A stretch of DNA of 11,390 nucleotides, taken from Desulfobacterales bacterium. GTDB taxonomy: Bacteria; Desulfobacterota; Desulfobacteria; Desulfobacterales; Desulfobacteraceae. The DNA lies in the NCBI GenBank assembly GCA_022361315.1, contig JAKSBB010000414.1, forward strand, positions 1 to 11,390. The letters run 5' to 3'. Made by a program: the position numbers and the translations under genes. The notes below the pieces were generated by a model. It was not told the origin of the DNA. It saw only the letters and a list, made by a program, of their open reading frames with translations, and ran no database searches. This document shows positions 1 through 6,129 of the stretch, one piece after another (position 1 is the first letter of the stretch; each line of letters opens with the position of its first letter).

Positions 1-935
1 ATGAGGATAAGGGGATCTCGGGTGCTTATTTTGTCGGGTTTCCGGCAGGAAAGGTGTTGATGATTGCCGGAAATGGTGAGTACAAGGATTTGGACGGTAC
101 GCCCATTGAAGCGATTCTGCCGGAGGCGGTATCCGGGGTCTACGACGGGATGTTTGCCCGGGGGGGCGAGCAATTTCTTGATGATGCATATATCGGCGTG
201 TTTAAAACCAAAGAAGGATTCACATCGGCCCTATACCTGAAAAAAGCCGAACTGCTCTCGTCTGAAGAGCAATACCTGCTGAGGATATACGCAAATAACG
301 TGTCCATCGGCTTTGACAATATCAGCCTGGCCCGGGAGATCATTAATACCCAGAAAGAGGTGATTCTCATCCTTGGTGAGGTGGTGGAAACCCGGTCCCA
401 GGAGACGGCAAATCACGTGACCCGTGTGGCTGAGGTCTGCTATCTGCTGGCGCGTAAATACGGCATGGATGAAGACCGTGCCGAACTGCTCCGCCTGGCA
501 GCGCCCATGCATGATGTGGGAAAGATCGGTGTGCCCGAAGCCATTCTGAATAAACCGGGAAAGCTTACCGCCGAAGAATTTGAAATCATCAAAGGTCATG
601 CCCGGATCGGATATGAGATTCTGAACAAGTCCAACCGGTCAATTATGAAGGCTGCCGCCGTCGCCGCGCTTCAGCACCATGAACGCTGGGACGGAAACGG
701 CTACCCCCAGGGGCTTAAGGGGGAGGATATCCATATTTTTGGCAGAATTGCAGCCATTGCCGATGTTTTCGACGCCCTGAGTCACAAGCGGTGTTATAAG
801 GATGCCTGGCCCATTGAAAAGATCATAGATACCTTTGAAAAAGATGCGGGAGGTCATTTTGATCCTCATCTTGTGGAGTTGTTTCTGAAGCACATTGATG
901 AATTCACCGGCATTAACCGGCGGTTTCCTGAGTAA
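1..935 (+). CDS. DUF3369 / HD-GYP domain response regulator, 3' part (5' end outside window)
   Basis: The reading frame is open from base 3 to the TAA at 933-935, so the true start lies left of the window; the GTG at 54 is only an internal codon. The visible N-terminal third matches the DUF3369 sensory region that normally sits between a receiver domain and an HD-GYP domain. The conserved stretch around LGEVVETRSQETANHVTRV leads into the HD-GYP domain. The metal-binding HD pair is in MHDVGKIGVP (about 507-536), and HHERWDGNGYP (about 675-707) carries the GYP triplet, so the catalytic motifs look intact. Proteins of this class hydrolyse cyclic di-GMP in the cytoplasm in response to a partner histidine kinase. 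The receiver domain is expected but not visible. No clear terminator follows. Domain assignment is confident; the signal and output are unknown. Confidence 0.93.
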   Translation, partial: EDKGISGAYFVGFPAGKVLMIAGNGEYKDLDGTPIEAILPEAVSGVYDGMFARGGEQFLDDAYIGVFKTKEGFTSALYLKKAELLSSEEQYLLRIYANNVSIGFDNISLAREIINTQKEVILILGEVVETRSQETANHVTRVAEVCYLLARKYGMDEDRAELLRLAAPMHDVGKIGVPEAILNKPGKLTAEEFEIIKGHARIGYEILNKSNRSIMKAAAVAALQHHERWDGNGYPQGLKGEDIHIFGRIAAIADVFDALSHKRCYKDAWPIEKIIDTFEKDAGGHFDPHLVELFLKHIDEFTGINRRFPE

Positions 936-955
936 GTGTAATATTTTATTTCCAC

Positions 956-1025
956 TGGTTCGTTTTGTTTCCAATTTTCAGCATGACCCTGATTTTGATT
1001 TGAAAAATGGTTCATTTTGTTTCCA
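956..1025. repeat. 18-bp direct repeat pair, possible enhancer sites upstream of ald
   Basis: TGGTTCGTTTTGTTTCCA (956-973) recurs as TGGTTCATTTTGTTTCCA (1008-1025), with one mismatch in 18 and exactly 52 bp from start to start, about five helical turns. Each copy has TGG and CCA at its ends in inverted orientation. Both copies lie in non-coding DNA just after the HD-GYP gene, about 195 and 140 bases before the start site predicted from the sigma-54 promoter of ald. That is the usual distance for binding sites of sigma-54 activators. The repeat is seen directly; its role as a binding site is inference. Confidence 0.55.
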
Positions 1026-1132
1026 TTTTATCTCTGTTCATCTGCTTAATCTCTCCTTGTCTCGTTCTGAGTTAAAACGCCATCTAATTGTAAAATAAGG
1101 CTATTTCTTGTTTTTGTGGAGAAAGCTCCCCC

Positions 1133-1148
1133 TGGCAAGGTATTTGCT
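1133..1148 (+). promoter_or_regulatory. Sigma-54 (-24/-12) promoter for ald
   Basis: TGGCAAGGTATTTGCT matches the sigma-54 consensus (TGGCACRNNNNTTGCW) at every defined position except one (A for C). The invariant GG (1134-1135) and GC (1146-1147) are separated by the required 10 bases. Transcription would start near 1159, leaving a leader of about 49 bases before the ald ATG. No convincing sigma-70 promoter was seen in the same gap. Expression would therefore depend on an activator ATPase, which is not encoded in the window. Confidence 0.75.
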
Positions 1149-1207
1149 TTTATGATTTGGGAACCGTTAAGGATATGTATTAACCTTTATTATTTAAGGA
1201 GACAAAA

Positions 1208-2317
1208 ATGATCGTTGGCATTCTCAAGGAAATCAAGCCCCAGGAAAACCGTGTATGTATGACACCGGCCGGTGTAGACCAGATGGTAGCAAACGGCCAC
1301 ACCATCTATGTTGAAAAAAGCGCGGGTGTGGGATCCGGCTTTGATGACCAGATGTACATTGATGCGGGCGCTAAAATTCTCGATACCCCCAAAGAGGTGT
1401 ATGACATTGCTGAGATGGTCATGCATGTTAAAGAGCCCCAGCCTTCTGAGTATGAACTGATCAGAAAGGATCAGATCGTTTTTACCTACCTGCACCTGGC
1501 TGCAGAACGGGATCTGACCGACGCCCTTCTTAAAACCGGTTCCATCGGCATTGCCTACGAGACCATCGAAGATGTACACGGCGGCCTTCCCCTCCTTGCA
1601 CCCATGAGTGAAGTGGCCGGCCGTCTGGCAACCCAGCAGGGGGCCAAATACCTGGAAAGAACCTTTGGTGGCAGAGGCCTTCTGCTCGGCGGCGTTACCG
1701 GCACCCCCAGTGCCAATGTTCTGGTTATCGGCGGTGGTGTCGTTGGTATTCATGCCGCCCAGGTGGCCTGCGGCATGGGTGCCAATGTGACCATTCTGGA
1801 CATGAACATCGAGCGTCTGCGGTACCTGTCCGAAATCATGCCTGCCAACTGTACTGCCCTGATGTCTTCTCCCGCCCTGATCCGTGATCTCGTTAAAGAG
1901 GCGGATATGGTTGTGGGTGCAGTACTGGTTGCCGGTGCCAAGGCACCGAAGCTCATCACCAAGGATATGCTGCCCACCATGAAGAAAGGTGCGGTTATTG
2001 TTGACGTTGCCATTGACCAGGGCGGCTGCTTTGAAACCTCAAAGGCAACCACCCATAAAGATCCTGTCTATGAGATTGACGGTGTGACCCACTACTGCGT
2101 GGCCAACATGCCCGGCGCGGTCCCCCTGACTTCCACCATGGCCCTGACCAATGTGACGCTGCCCTACGCCCTCAAGATTGCCAACAACGGCTGGAAAACC
2201 GTTATGGAAGACGAAGGCTTTGCCAAAGGCGTGAACTACGTTGGTGACAAAGTGGTCTGCAAACCTGTTGCAGACGCATTTGATATGCCCTACACCGAGC
2301 TGAGCTCCCTCGTATAG
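1208..2317 (+). CDS. ald: Alanine dehydrogenase
   Basis: This enzyme interconverts L-alanine and pyruvate plus ammonia with NAD(H), in the cytoplasm. At 369 residues it has the normal family length. The known key residues fall at their canonical numbers: Arg15 in KPQENR, Lys75 in HVKEP, His96 in TYLHLA and Asp270 in AIDQGG. The nucleotide-binding fold shows VIGGGVVGIHAAQ (173-185) followed by Asp198 at the end of the second strand, consistent with NAD rather than NADP. The ATG has a clear ribosome site, AAGGAG (1196-1201), with a 6-base gap. The gene appears monocistronic, with a sigma-54 promoter upstream and a strong terminator downstream. This suggests control by nitrogen or carbon status (inference). 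It is distinct in fold from the cyclodeaminase-family protein at 4892-5857, some members of which also act on alanine. Confidence 0.97.
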   Translation: MIVGILKEIKPQENRVCMTPAGVDQMVANGHTIYVEKSAGVGSGFDDQMYIDAGAKILDTPKEVYDIAEMVMHVKEPQPSEYELIRKDQIVFTYLHLAAERDLTDALLKTGSIGIAYETIEDVHGGLPLLAPMSEVAGRLATQQGAKYLERTFGGRGLLLGGVTGTPSANVLVIGGGVVGIHAAQVACGMGANVTILDMNIERLRYLSEIMPANCTALMSSPALIRDLVKEADMVVGAVLVAGAKAPKLITKDMLPTMKKGAVIVDVAIDQGGCFETSKATTHKDPVYEIDGVTHYCVANMPGAVPLTSTMALTNVTLPYALKIANNGWKTVMEDEGFAKGVNYVGDKVVCKPVADAFDMPYTELSSLV

Positions 2318-2367
2318 GAGCTATGTACGACCCCCTCTAAATAGAGAACACAAAAAACAGCACATGA

Positions 2368-2405
2368 TAAAAGCACGGGATGCTCTTCCCGTGCTTTTGT
2401 CTTTT
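2368..2405 (+). terminator. Strong rho-independent terminator after ald, probably bidirectional
   Basis: A perfect 10-bp stem, AAGCACGGGA (2371-2380) with TCCCGTGCTT (2387-2396), has a 6-base loop. On the plus strand it is followed by TTTTGTCTTTT. Flanking A/T bases extend the stem, so the minus-strand transcript of the convergent small gene also reads hairpin then TTTT. It serves ald clearly and probably the gene ending at 2475 too. Confidence 0.9.
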
Positions 2406-2474
2406 AAACGAAAGCGTAACGGTTTTTTATTCCGTATCTGGCTTCTGAAGTTTGGGGTGCAGAAATTCTAAGGC

Positions 2475-2774
2475 TTAGATACCGGGACCGGGGGCCTGTG
2501 TTTTGAAGCTTGAGATGTACCAGGGGGCGGATTTGTATTTTAACTGGTTCAACCCCTTGGTTTCCAGGGCATTGATGGCTAAAGAAAAGGTGTGATAATC
2601 AATTTCTACGTCTTCCCAACCCAGGTATTTTAAGCGTTTATTGGCCTGGCAGTGGGACATGTCCGGATTGATCAGAAATGCATTGGCAAGGCTGCGTATG
2701 AAACCGGGGATCAAAGCTGCATCCACCCCGTGTTCTATCAGCTTGTGCACAAGTTTCTGGTCAATAATTGTCAT
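2475..2774 (-). CDS. Small conserved-looking protein of unknown function (99 aa)
   Basis: I do not recognise this family. The ATG at 2774-2772 opens a 99-codon frame ending in TAA, placed between a terminator and a non-coding gap with no competing gene. AGGGAAAAGG just upstream can serve as a weak ribosome site. The protein is soluble in character, with no signal peptide or membrane segment. The N-terminal part (about 1-40) looks helical (KLVHKLIEHGVDAALIPGF), followed by a region with aromatic and acidic residues (YLGWEDVEIDYHTF, about 50-63) and a second likely helix. There is a single Cys at about 42. The composition resembles real protein, and the plus-strand alternative frames here lack start signals. 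No function is inferred. It converges on ald and shares its terminator. Confidence 0.65.
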   Translation of the reverse strand: MTIIDQKLVHKLIEHGVDAALIPGFIRSLANAFLINPDMSHCQANKRLKYLGWEDVEIDYHTFSLAINALETKGLNQLKYKSAPWYISSFKTQAPGPGI

Positions 2775-3160
2775 GCCTTTTCCCTGGATTTTCGTATATT
2801 ATCGCTCTCTTATGAAGGGGAACCTTTCCAATTGAATATCACGATAGTAAAGATTAATACCAGAGTCAAATCCGGTTATCTAAAGTTAGATTTTTGTTAT
2901 GAAATGACTGGCTTAAAGCCATAGTAGTTCCACGTCTCCTGATTAATTGAACTAAAAAATAACGCTGTTTTTCTTTTAATCCTTGCGAATAGCTTTGTTT
3001 TTCTGTATTTGCTTCTTTCGGATGGCGTGAAATACCCGGCAGGATAAAGTTTCGCTTTTATTCTGGCCACCCGGGTGTTAGGCTTCCCACATCGGGAGGT
3101 GTATAAAAGGGTGCCCCCGGTCAAAGATCTGGATAAGGAAACGTGCAGGAGGAGGGCAAT
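2775..3160. other. Non-coding gap with inverted repeats; probable long leader or control region of amrA
   Basis: These 386 bases lie between the divergent small gene and amrA and hold no credible gene. The first part is AT-rich, with short palindromes ATCTAA-AG-TTAGAT followed by TTTT (2878-2895) and TGGCTT-A-AAGCCA at about 2910-2922. A loose sigma-70-like pair, TTGAAT (2832-2837) and TAATAC (2855-2860) with 17-bp spacing, is weak. The second part (3035-3140) is GC-rich and can fold into several hairpins, described in a separate entry. No known RNA family was recognised. Confidence 0.5.
3041..3139 (+). promoter_or_regulatory. Cluster of hairpin-forming inverted repeats just upstream of amrA
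   Basis: Within 100 bases there are: AGGATAAAG pairing with CTTTTATTCT around a TTTCG loop (about 3041-3065); the perfect 10-bp palindrome CACCCGGGTG (3068-3077); CTTCCC-ACATC-GGGAGG (about 3083-3099); and CCGGTC-AAA-GATCTGG (3117-3132), the last ending 14 bases before the ribosome site. If transcribed, the region would be a structured 5' leader. A riboswitch or protein-binding leader is possible, but I could not match it to a known class. The inverted repeats are seen; function is inference. Confidence 0.4.
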
Positions 3161-3739
3161 ATGAAAAAGGCTCGGATCACAAAACATCAGGAGAAGATGT
3201 TGTTGGATATGGCGCGAGACAGCATTGGAGAGCGTCTGCAAAGAACCTGTGACAGAGCCGAAACGGAGATTGAGGACACCTCGTTTTTGGAGCGAAAGCA
3301 GGGGATGTTCGTCACCCTGCATAAACAGGGACGGTTGCGGGGGTGTATCGGCAATATTGAACCGATCAAAACAATTCGGGACGGCATCGCGGAGAATGCC
3401 GTGCATGCCGCTTTCAGGGATACACGATTTGCCCCGTTGTCTGCAGATGAGTTTGAACTCATAGATATAGAAGTCAGCCTGCTGTCTGTTCCCGTTGCTT
3501 TTGAGTTTAAAAATTCCGACGAGTTGACCGCGCATTTGATTCCGGGAAGACACGGCGTAATTATTGAGCATGGCGGATGCCGGGCGACGTTTTTGCCCCA
3601 GGTGTGGGAGCAATTGCCAAGCCGGGAGACCTTTTTAGACCACCTGTGCACAAAGGCCGGTTTGCCGGCAACGGCCTGGAAGGACCAGCCCATAACGGTG
3701 TATACCTACGAGGTGCATTCCTTTGGTGAGCTGGAATGA
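3161..3739 (+). CDS. amrA: AmmeMemoRadiSam system protein A (AMMECR1 domain)
   Basis: This 192-residue protein is essentially one AMMECR1 domain. The hallmark LRGCIG is at 59-64, followed by the typical ENAVHAAFRDTRFAPL segment (78-93), an IEVSLLS strand, and FLPQVWEQLP (144-153). It is predicted cytoplasmic. In many anaerobes the gene travels with a Memo-domain protein and a radical SAM protein; the biochemical role of the set is not established. Here neither partner is within the window. I chose the ATG at 3161 over an in-frame GTG at 3143, because AGGAGGAGGG (3147-3156) is an excellent ribosome site for 3161 and the GTG would overlap it. The gene follows a long hairpin-rich leader. The next gene on the strand begins 122 bases later. 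Confidence 0.92.
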   Translation: MKKARITKHQEKMLLDMARDSIGERLQRTCDRAETEIEDTSFLERKQGMFVTLHKQGRLRGCIGNIEPIKTIRDGIAENAVHAAFRDTRFAPLSADEFELIDIEVSLLSVPVAFEFKNSDELTAHLIPGRHGVIIEHGGCRATFLPQVWEQLPSRETFLDHLCTKAGLPATAWKDQPITVYTYEVHSFGELE

Positions 3740-3811
3740 TGCGTTACCTCCTTCAGGTACGTGACGTCCATGAAAAAAGCTTAGTCTATTTCAAAAATAC
3801 GAAGACCCAAA

Positions 3812-3837
3812 CCGGCGGCGTTAGCCGATACCGCCGG
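3812..3837 (+). repeat. GC-rich hairpin upstream of the TrpR-like gene
   Basis: CCGGCGG (3812-3818) is the exact reverse complement of CCGCCGG (3831-3837), with a 12-base loop. An alternative, mutually exclusive hairpin CGGC-GTTA-GCCG (3816-3827) uses part of the same bases. It ends 24 bases before the ATG at 3862 and has no T-run, so it is not a standard terminator. It could be an operator or a leader structure. Confidence 0.5.
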
Positions 3838-3861
3838 GCATAAATGTATGGTAGGAGTACA

Positions 3862-4122
3862 ATGGCTGTAGATAAAGATTTGTTGGATGTCGTATTGTCC
3901 CTCCGGGACAGGGAAGAGCTGGAATCCTTTTTCACCGATCTGTTTACACCGGCTGAACTGGACGATATCACCCTGCGCTGGAAATTGCTCAAGGACCTTC
4001 ATGCAGGGATGACCCAGCGAAAAATTGCTGAAAAATACGGCATCAGTCTGTGTAAAATCACCAGGGGATCCAAGGTACTGAAAAACAAGGACTCTGTGGT
4101 TCTGAAGGTATTGAGCCGTTAA
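3862..4122 (+). CDS. TrpR-family DNA-binding regulator
   Basis: This 86-residue protein belongs to the Trp repressor superfamily. The helix-turn-helix region MTQRKIAEKYGISLCKITRGSKVLK spans 50-74 and aligns without gaps with the reader region of E. coli TrpR. Of the tryptophan-contacting positions, Thr44, Arg54, Arg84 and Gly85 have equivalents (Thr29, Arg39, Arg68, Gly69), but Ser88 is Val72 and Thr81 is Lys66. Ligand binding may therefore differ. It is shorter at the N-terminus than E. coli TrpR (108 aa). I chose ATG 3862 because AGGAG (3853-3857) precedes it; the in-frame ATG at 3844 has no such site. No trp biosynthesis gene is nearby. Its targets are unknown; a GC-rich hairpin in its leader is a possible self-binding site. 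The stop overlaps the stop of the convergent NUDIX gene by 4 bases. Confidence 0.88.
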   Translation: MAVDKDLLDVVLSLRDREELESFFTDLFTPAELDDITLRWKLLKDLHAGMTQRKIAEKYGISLCKITRGSKVLKNKDSVVLKVLSR

Positions 4123-4739
4123 GGCGCTTCAGCTATTTCAAGGAGTTCCAATGCCAGTTCCGACCATAACTCCATGGATAAGGCGCTGAGACGGTCTGTG
4201 TCCATCCAGGTGAACCGGTGAAGCTCATCACCGGCGACATAGGCATCCGGCGTTTCCGTTAGAATTCTGAACACCGCACCCAGATGAACGGTGCCTACCG
4301 GTGTGATATCCTCACTGATGATTCCACAGAATTCAATGGGATCATCTGCCGGCCGGTTGATCAGTTCTTCGTCTAATTCCCGTTCCATGCCCGACAATAG
4401 GATTTGCTTAAAATCTGCATCAGGCCCGGCGCTGTCTTCCGGGTTGATGTGACCGCCGATACCCACCGACCAGAGGTCATGAAGCCGCTTCTCGCTGCCC
4501 TGCCGGTTGTAAGCTGCTGTCTGTGTACCGTCCTTGGTTTGAAGCAGGATATAAGGAATGATCTGCTTTTTATTGATATCCTGTTCGGCCGCAGGACGTT
4601 CGGTAAAGAAAAATCCGCTGTTGGTGCAGCCGTTAATAAATTCATCCAGGTTTGCAGGCAATACGGTTCTCTGGTTTACCCAGGTGCCGGGCAGTGAGGC
4701 ACGGTCAACGCATAAAATTTTTTCTATCGGCTCTGTCAT
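4119..4739 (-). CDS. NUDIX hydrolase
   Basis: The 206-residue protein carries a NUDIX box with an enlarged internal spacing. GGHINPE (95-101) is followed, after an insertion of about ten residues, by MERELDEELI (118-127), which supplies the REUxEE metal-binding signature. Such enzymes cleave nucleoside diphosphates linked to another group, in a Mg-dependent way. The substrate cannot be told from sequence. The long N-terminal part (1-60), with IEKILCVDR and the motif FFFTERPAAE, matches longer NUDIX proteins annotated only as hydrolase or phosphoesterase. The ATG at 4739 is preferred over an in-frame TTG two codons upstream; an AGGA lies about 10 bases before it. The gene is convergent with the TrpR-like gene, the two stop codons sharing bases 4119-4122, and divergent from the cyclodeaminase-family gene. 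Confidence 0.88.
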   Translation of the reverse strand: MTEPIEKILCVDRASLPGTWVNQRTVLPANLDEFINGCTNSGFFFTERPAAEQDINKKQIIPYILLQTKDGTQTAAYNRQGSEKRLHDLWSVGIGGHINPEDSAGPDADFKQILLSGMERELDEELINRPADDPIEFCGIISEDITPVGTVHLGAVFRILTETPDAYVAGDELHRFTWMDTDRLSALSMELWSELALELLEIAEAP

Positions 4740-4891
4740 TCTCAATTCATCCTGATCTTTGCGTATTCATTTGTCAGGGGCAATATGTATCATAAACTTT
4801 TGTGAATTGCATGTCCTCTGCAGTTTTCGTAGCCTTTTTATTCCTCCTGTGGTATGGGAAAACAAACATCTAACAGTTCTGTGGGGCGCCT

Positions 4892-5857
4892 ATGTTGATT
4901 TTGAATAAACAGGATATCTCTCTGGTCGATCGTAAATTGATTCAGGATGCCGTTCTCAATGCCTATGTGCTCATGAACAGCGGACGGTTTAACATGCCGG
5001 ACCGCAGTCATGTGCACGACGGTGAAAATACGTTGCTGCTCATGCCTTGCTTCAGTGAAAAATATTTTGCCACAAAGCTGGTCTCGGTTTTTCCCGGTGC
5101 CCCGGCCAAAGGTCTACCTGCCGTCAATGGCCTCATGACGCTGGCGGACAATACCAGTGGAAAACCACTGGCCGTCATGGATGGTGCCGCTGTCACAGCG
5201 GAGCGGACCGGAGCTGTGGGGGGCTTAGGTGGTTTGTATCTGACACCACCAGCGCTTCAGTGCGCCGGCATCCTGGGTGCCGGTGTCCAGGGGTATAGCC
5301 AGGTCAGATACCTGTTGCTCAACCGCAGTATCACCACATTGCAGATTTACGATCTTTTTCCGGAATCTGCAGAGAAAATGGCCGACCATTTCAGACAGAC
5401 CCATCCGGAAATCACTTTTCAAGTGGCGGAAAGCCCGGATGAGCTGGTTGCATCTTCGGACCTTGTCATCGCCGCCACTACGAGCACGACGCCTTTGTTC
5501 AGCAACGATGACGGCCTGGTGCAGGGCAAGACCTTCATCTCCATCGGTTCATACACACCGGAGATGAAAGAATTTCCGGATGCAGTCATAAAGAATGCCC
5601 ATCGGGTGTATGTGGATACCCCGTTTGCCGCAAAGGAGTCCGGTGATATTTGTCAGCCGCTTGCCCGCGGCATTGTCGAAAAGGAAAAAATACATCCGTT
5701 TGCCGGTTTGGTCCAGGCGTCTGAGGACACCTGTCAGAAAGATGGAGAAATCGTGTTTTTCAAATCAGTAGGCATGGCCTTGTTTGACCTTTCTGTGGCT
5801 TCTGCGCTTTATGAACTGGCCGTAGAAGAAAAGCTCGGCGTCACGCTGGACTTTTAA
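4892..5857 (+). CDS. Ornithine cyclodeaminase / mu-crystallin family NAD(P)-dependent enzyme
   Basis: At 321 residues this has the typical family length. The substrate-binding lysine sits in FATKLVSVFPG (Lys62), the AERTGA motif is at 103-108, and the dinucleotide-binding GILGAGVQGYSQ at 126-137. The C-terminal KSVGMALFDLSVA (291-303) is also characteristic. The segment that in true ornithine cyclodeaminases carries the catalytic Asp (GGDxPGKxEL) reads IGSYTPEMKEF (218-228) here, without that Asp. The protein is thus more likely a reductase or dehydrogenase of the mu-crystallin/ketimine reductase/alanine dehydrogenase side of the family, acting on cyclic imino acids or 2-oxo acids (inference). 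The ATG is preceded only by a weak GGGG ribosome site. It stands alone, divergent from the NUDIX gene and convergent with the tRNA gene. Confidence 0.9.
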   Translation: MLILNKQDISLVDRKLIQDAVLNAYVLMNSGRFNMPDRSHVHDGENTLLLMPCFSEKYFATKLVSVFPGAPAKGLPAVNGLMTLADNTSGKPLAVMDGAAVTAERTGAVGGLGGLYLTPPALQCAGILGAGVQGYSQVRYLLLNRSITTLQIYDLFPESAEKMADHFRQTHPEITFQVAESPDELVASSDLVIAATTSTTPLFSNDDGLVQGKTFISIGSYTPEMKEFPDAVIKNAHRVYVDTPFAAKESGDICQPLARGIVEKEKIHPFAGLVQASEDTCQKDGEIVFFKSVGMALFDLSVASALYELAVEEKLGVTLDF

Positions 5858-5951
5858 ATCTGTTTTTTAAAACCTTTTCGAAAGATGAATTTTTTACGGA
5901 TGATGCGCTTAAATCAAATAGCGAGAGTAAATAAATCGGAGGGAAAAAAGG

Positions 5952-6026
5952 TGGAGCGGGAAACGGGATTTGAACCCGCGACTTCGACCTTGGCAAGGTC
6001 GCACTCTACCACTGAGTTATTCCCGC
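5952..6026 (-). tRNA. tRNA-Gly (anticodon GCC), CCA encoded
   Basis: Read on the minus strand it begins GCGGGAATAACTCAGTGG. The 7-bp acceptor stem GCGGGAA/TTCCCGC is perfect. The D-loop holds AGTGGTAGA. The anticodon arm CGACC-TTGCCAA-GGTCG gives GCC, decoding GGC and GGU. The T arm CGGGTTCAAATCCCG is standard. The discriminator is U and CCA is encoded (5952-5954). A T-run in the transcript directly follows the CCA. It is a single tRNA, 75 bases with CCA. Confidence 0.97.
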
Positions 6027-6047
6027 TCAGTGAAGGACGGGGATACT

Positions 6048-6074
6048 TTTATAGAAATTCATTCGGGTTGTCAA
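6048..6074 (-). promoter_or_regulatory. Sigma-70 promoter of tRNA-Gly
   Basis: On the minus strand a perfect -35 TTGACA (6074-6069) is followed by TATAAA (6053-6048), with a short 15-bp spacing; shifting the -10 to TAAAAG gives 17. A GC-rich stretch, CCCCGTCC, lies between the -10 and the tRNA. This is typical of stringently controlled stable-RNA promoters. The expected start is about 14 bases before the mature tRNA end. Confidence 0.65.
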
Positions 6075-6129
6075 GCAAAGATTAGAATTAAATTTGATAA
6101 AAATGATAAGGTGTTGATACAAAAGAAAA

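Noticed and set aside
1190..1753. Long open frame on the minus strand opposite ald
   Set aside because: It is a shadow of the ald reading frame; ald has canonical active-site residues and a good ribosome site.
3095..3160. Resemblance of GATCTGGATAA plus GTGCAGGAGG to the end of a TPP riboswitch, and loose similarity to cobalamin riboswitch boxes
   Set aside because: The CTGAGA and GCGNAGGGA cores of the TPP element and the conserved cobalamin boxes are missing, and amrA is not a thiamine or cobalamin gene.
2897..3613. Minus-strand open frame of 238 codons across the amrA leader and gene
   Set aside because: It overlaps a well-supported AMMECR1 gene, has no family resemblance and no convincing ribosome site.
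3770..3784. Tiny frame MKKA before the TrpR-like gene as an attenuation leader peptide
   Set aside because: It has no tryptophan codon, no clear ribosome site, and no terminator hairpin with a T-run follows.
4774..4812. Minus-strand 12-codon frame MQFTKVYDTYCP upstream of the NUDIX gene, with a GAGG nearby
   Set aside because: Too short and without an attenuator structure; a chance frame is more likely.
5885..6085. Plus-strand open frame encoding a peptide with the string GFEPATSTLARSHSTTELFP
   Set aside because: This is the antisense translation of tRNA-Gly and a well-known misannotation pattern in databases; it is not a gene.
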